From positions 1-13,564 of the forward strand of contig CAZUGK010000112.1 of the NCBI GenBank assembly GCA_964619815.1: DNA of 13,564 bases, given 5' to 3'. Under the pieces are notes generated by a model, which was given only the letters and a program-made list of their open reading frames with translations, searched no databases and was not told the DNA's origin. Of the stretch, positions 12,437-13,564 are shown piece after piece. Positions within the stretch are counted from its first letter, which is position 1, and every line of letters starts with the position of its first letter. The DNA is from BRH-c25 sp964619815 (GTDB lineage: Bacteria > Bacillota > Clostridia > Lutisporales > Lutisporaceae). The position numbers and the translations under genes were made by a program.

Positions 12437-13564
12437 TTATTTAAACATTTTTCTTAGGTCAGTGTTCTTTTCAATGCTGCCTATTACTGCAGCCCCCATG
12501 TTATCAGTGTCGAATATGTGCTTTATAATGTCGTTTACGCTGTCCATATCCACATTATCTATTCTTTCCAGCACTTCTGCCGGTGAGTATATCTTCTCAA
12601 GCAGAAGCTCTGACTTGCCGATGGAAATCATTCTGCCACTCGTGCTCTCCAAGCCAAGAATATAGCTGCCCTTGAGCTGCTCCTTGGAATCATACAGCTC
12701 TTCTTCAGTAATACCCGTTCTCTTTACTTCGCTGATCTCTTCCATTATAAGCTTTGCTACGCTATTCAGATTATCCGGTTTTGAACCTGCGTATATGGAA
12801 AATAACCCGCAATCTTCAAAGGAGGACGGATAAGAGAATACCGAATATGCAAGACCCCTGTCCTCTCTTATTTTCTGGAAAAGCCGTGAACTCATGGCTC
12901 CGCCGAATATGTTATTCAAAATCAGCATTGGATAATAGGTCTCACTTTTTATATCTACACCGTTGAAGCCCATGCAAAGGTGCACCTGCTCGGTTACCTT
13001 GCTCTTAAGCGTATATTCGGGTTCAAATTTTGGCATTATGATATGGGCTCCGTTGTAATTCCTGCGTTCTGCCCTATCAAAGCAGCTTTTTATCTTCTTC
13101 ACAGCATCACTGTGCTTAAAATTACCTACTACAGAAATAACTATATTCTGGGGTATGTAGTTTTCATTGAAGTACTTGACTATTTTTTCCCTCGAGAGAT
13201 TACTCAAGGATTCCTCTGTTCCCAGTATGGACATACCGAGTGGATTGCCTGACCATACAGCCTGGCTGAAAAGATCATGAACCAGATCCTCAGGGGAATC
13301 CTCATACATATTTATTTCTTCAATTACTACTCCTCTTTCCTTGTCTATTTCATCAGGAGCAAAGTTTGAATTGAAAAACATGTCCGACAGGACATCCAGA
13401 GCTATGTCAAAATGCGTATCCAATACCTTGGCATAAAAGCAGGTGCATTCTTTTGAAGTAAATGCATTAAGCTGTCCGCCTATTTTATCTATGGCATTGG
13501 CAATTTCCTTGGCTGATCTGGTCTTGGTACCCTTGAAAAGCATATGCTCAATAAAATGAGAAAT
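12437..13564 (-). CDS. mlpA: M16-family zinc processing peptidase, N-terminus cut by window edge
   Basis: It belongs to the pitrilysin-like M16B family (YmxG/MlpA/PepR type), related to mitochondrial processing peptidase. The frame is open to the last base, and the first visible residues, I-S-H-F-I-E-H-M, contain the inverted zinc motif HxxEH. The third zinc ligand is in the KERGVVIEEI stretch about 75 residues on. The C-terminal inactive repeat shows the conserved GGAMSSRLFQKIREDRGLAY. About 375 residues are present, so only about 40-50 N-terminal residues are missing compared with the usual 410-420. It lies upstream of dut and the ymxH-like gene, as in B. subtilis pnp-ylxY-mlpA-ymxH. The physiological substrate is not known from the sequence. 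Confidence 0.9.
   Translation of the reverse strand: MSHFIEHMLFKGTKTRSAKEIANAIDKIGGQLNAFTSKECTCFYAKVLDTHFDIALDVLSDMFFNSNFAPDEIDKERGVVIEEINMYEDSPEDLVHDLFSQAVWSGNPLGMSILGTEESLSNLSREKIVKYFNENYIPQNIVISVVGNFKHSDAVKKIKSCFDRAERRNYNGAHIIMPKFEPEYTLKSKVTEQVHLCMGFNGVDIKSETYYPMLILNNIFGGAMSSRLFQKIREDRGLAYSVFSYPSSFEDCGLFSIYAGSKPDNLNSVAKLIMEEISEVKRTGITEEELYDSKEQLKGSYILGLESTSGRMISIGKSELLLEKIYSPAEVLERIDNVDMDSVNDIIKHIFDTDNMGAAVIGSIEKNTDLRKMFK

Overview
The window looks like a backbone segment of a spore-forming Clostridia (Firmicutes) chromosome. It is AT-rich, has strong AGGAG-type ribosome binding sites, and follows a gene order close to the Bacillus subtilis cluster mlpA(ymxG)-ymxH-spoVFA-spoVFB-(asd)-dapG-(dapA-rnjB)-tepA-spoIIIE. 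Almost everything is on the minus strand, so transcription runs from the right end to the left end. No rRNA, tRNA, CRISPR array or IS transposase was seen, and no gap between genes exceeds 300 bases.

Right part (13564 to 11620, minus): the 5'-truncated M16 peptidase mlpA, dUTPase (dut) and a YlmC/YmxH PRC-barrel sporulation protein, closed by a hairpin terminator. Then comes the dipicolinate synthase operon dpaA-dpaB followed by the aspartokinase dapG. A good match to a sigma-K promoter precedes dpaA, as expected for mother-cell synthesis of the spore-core chelator dipicolinic acid.

The main discovery is that dpaB is split. Its first ~95 codons (10602 to ~10319) and last ~101 codons (~7308 to 7002) are separated by a compact 3,010-bp element. 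The two junctions share the 6-bp core CCTGTA. Exactly 13 bp inside each core lies one copy of an inverted 12-bp arm (ATACwAAACAAT, 11/12 identical). Recombination at the core would restore an in-frame dpaB of 196 codons, the normal length. The element holds two divergent genes. One is a large serine recombinase of SpoIVCA type on the plus strand, ending 8 bp from the right core. The other is a 449-residue RelA/SpoT-type alarmone synthetase on the minus strand, ending just past the left arm. This is the architecture of sporulation intervening elements (skin in sigK; a spoVFB element reported in Bacillus), reduced to a recombinase plus one cargo gene that may be a toxic or defence alarmone synthetase.

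Left part (5721 to 1, minus): after the dapG terminator comes a three-gene ABC operon (ATPase, secreted/anchored CARDB-like repeat protein, MacB/FtsX-type permease) with its own terminator. Then follow the ClpP-like protease TepA with its terminator, and a sigma-A type promoter leading into a gene that barely starts at the left edge (by synteny possibly spoIIIE/ftsK).

An assembly gap (10 Ns, 9218-9227) lies inside the recombinase catalytic domain. The flanking codons suggest the real gene is contiguous and slightly shorter.
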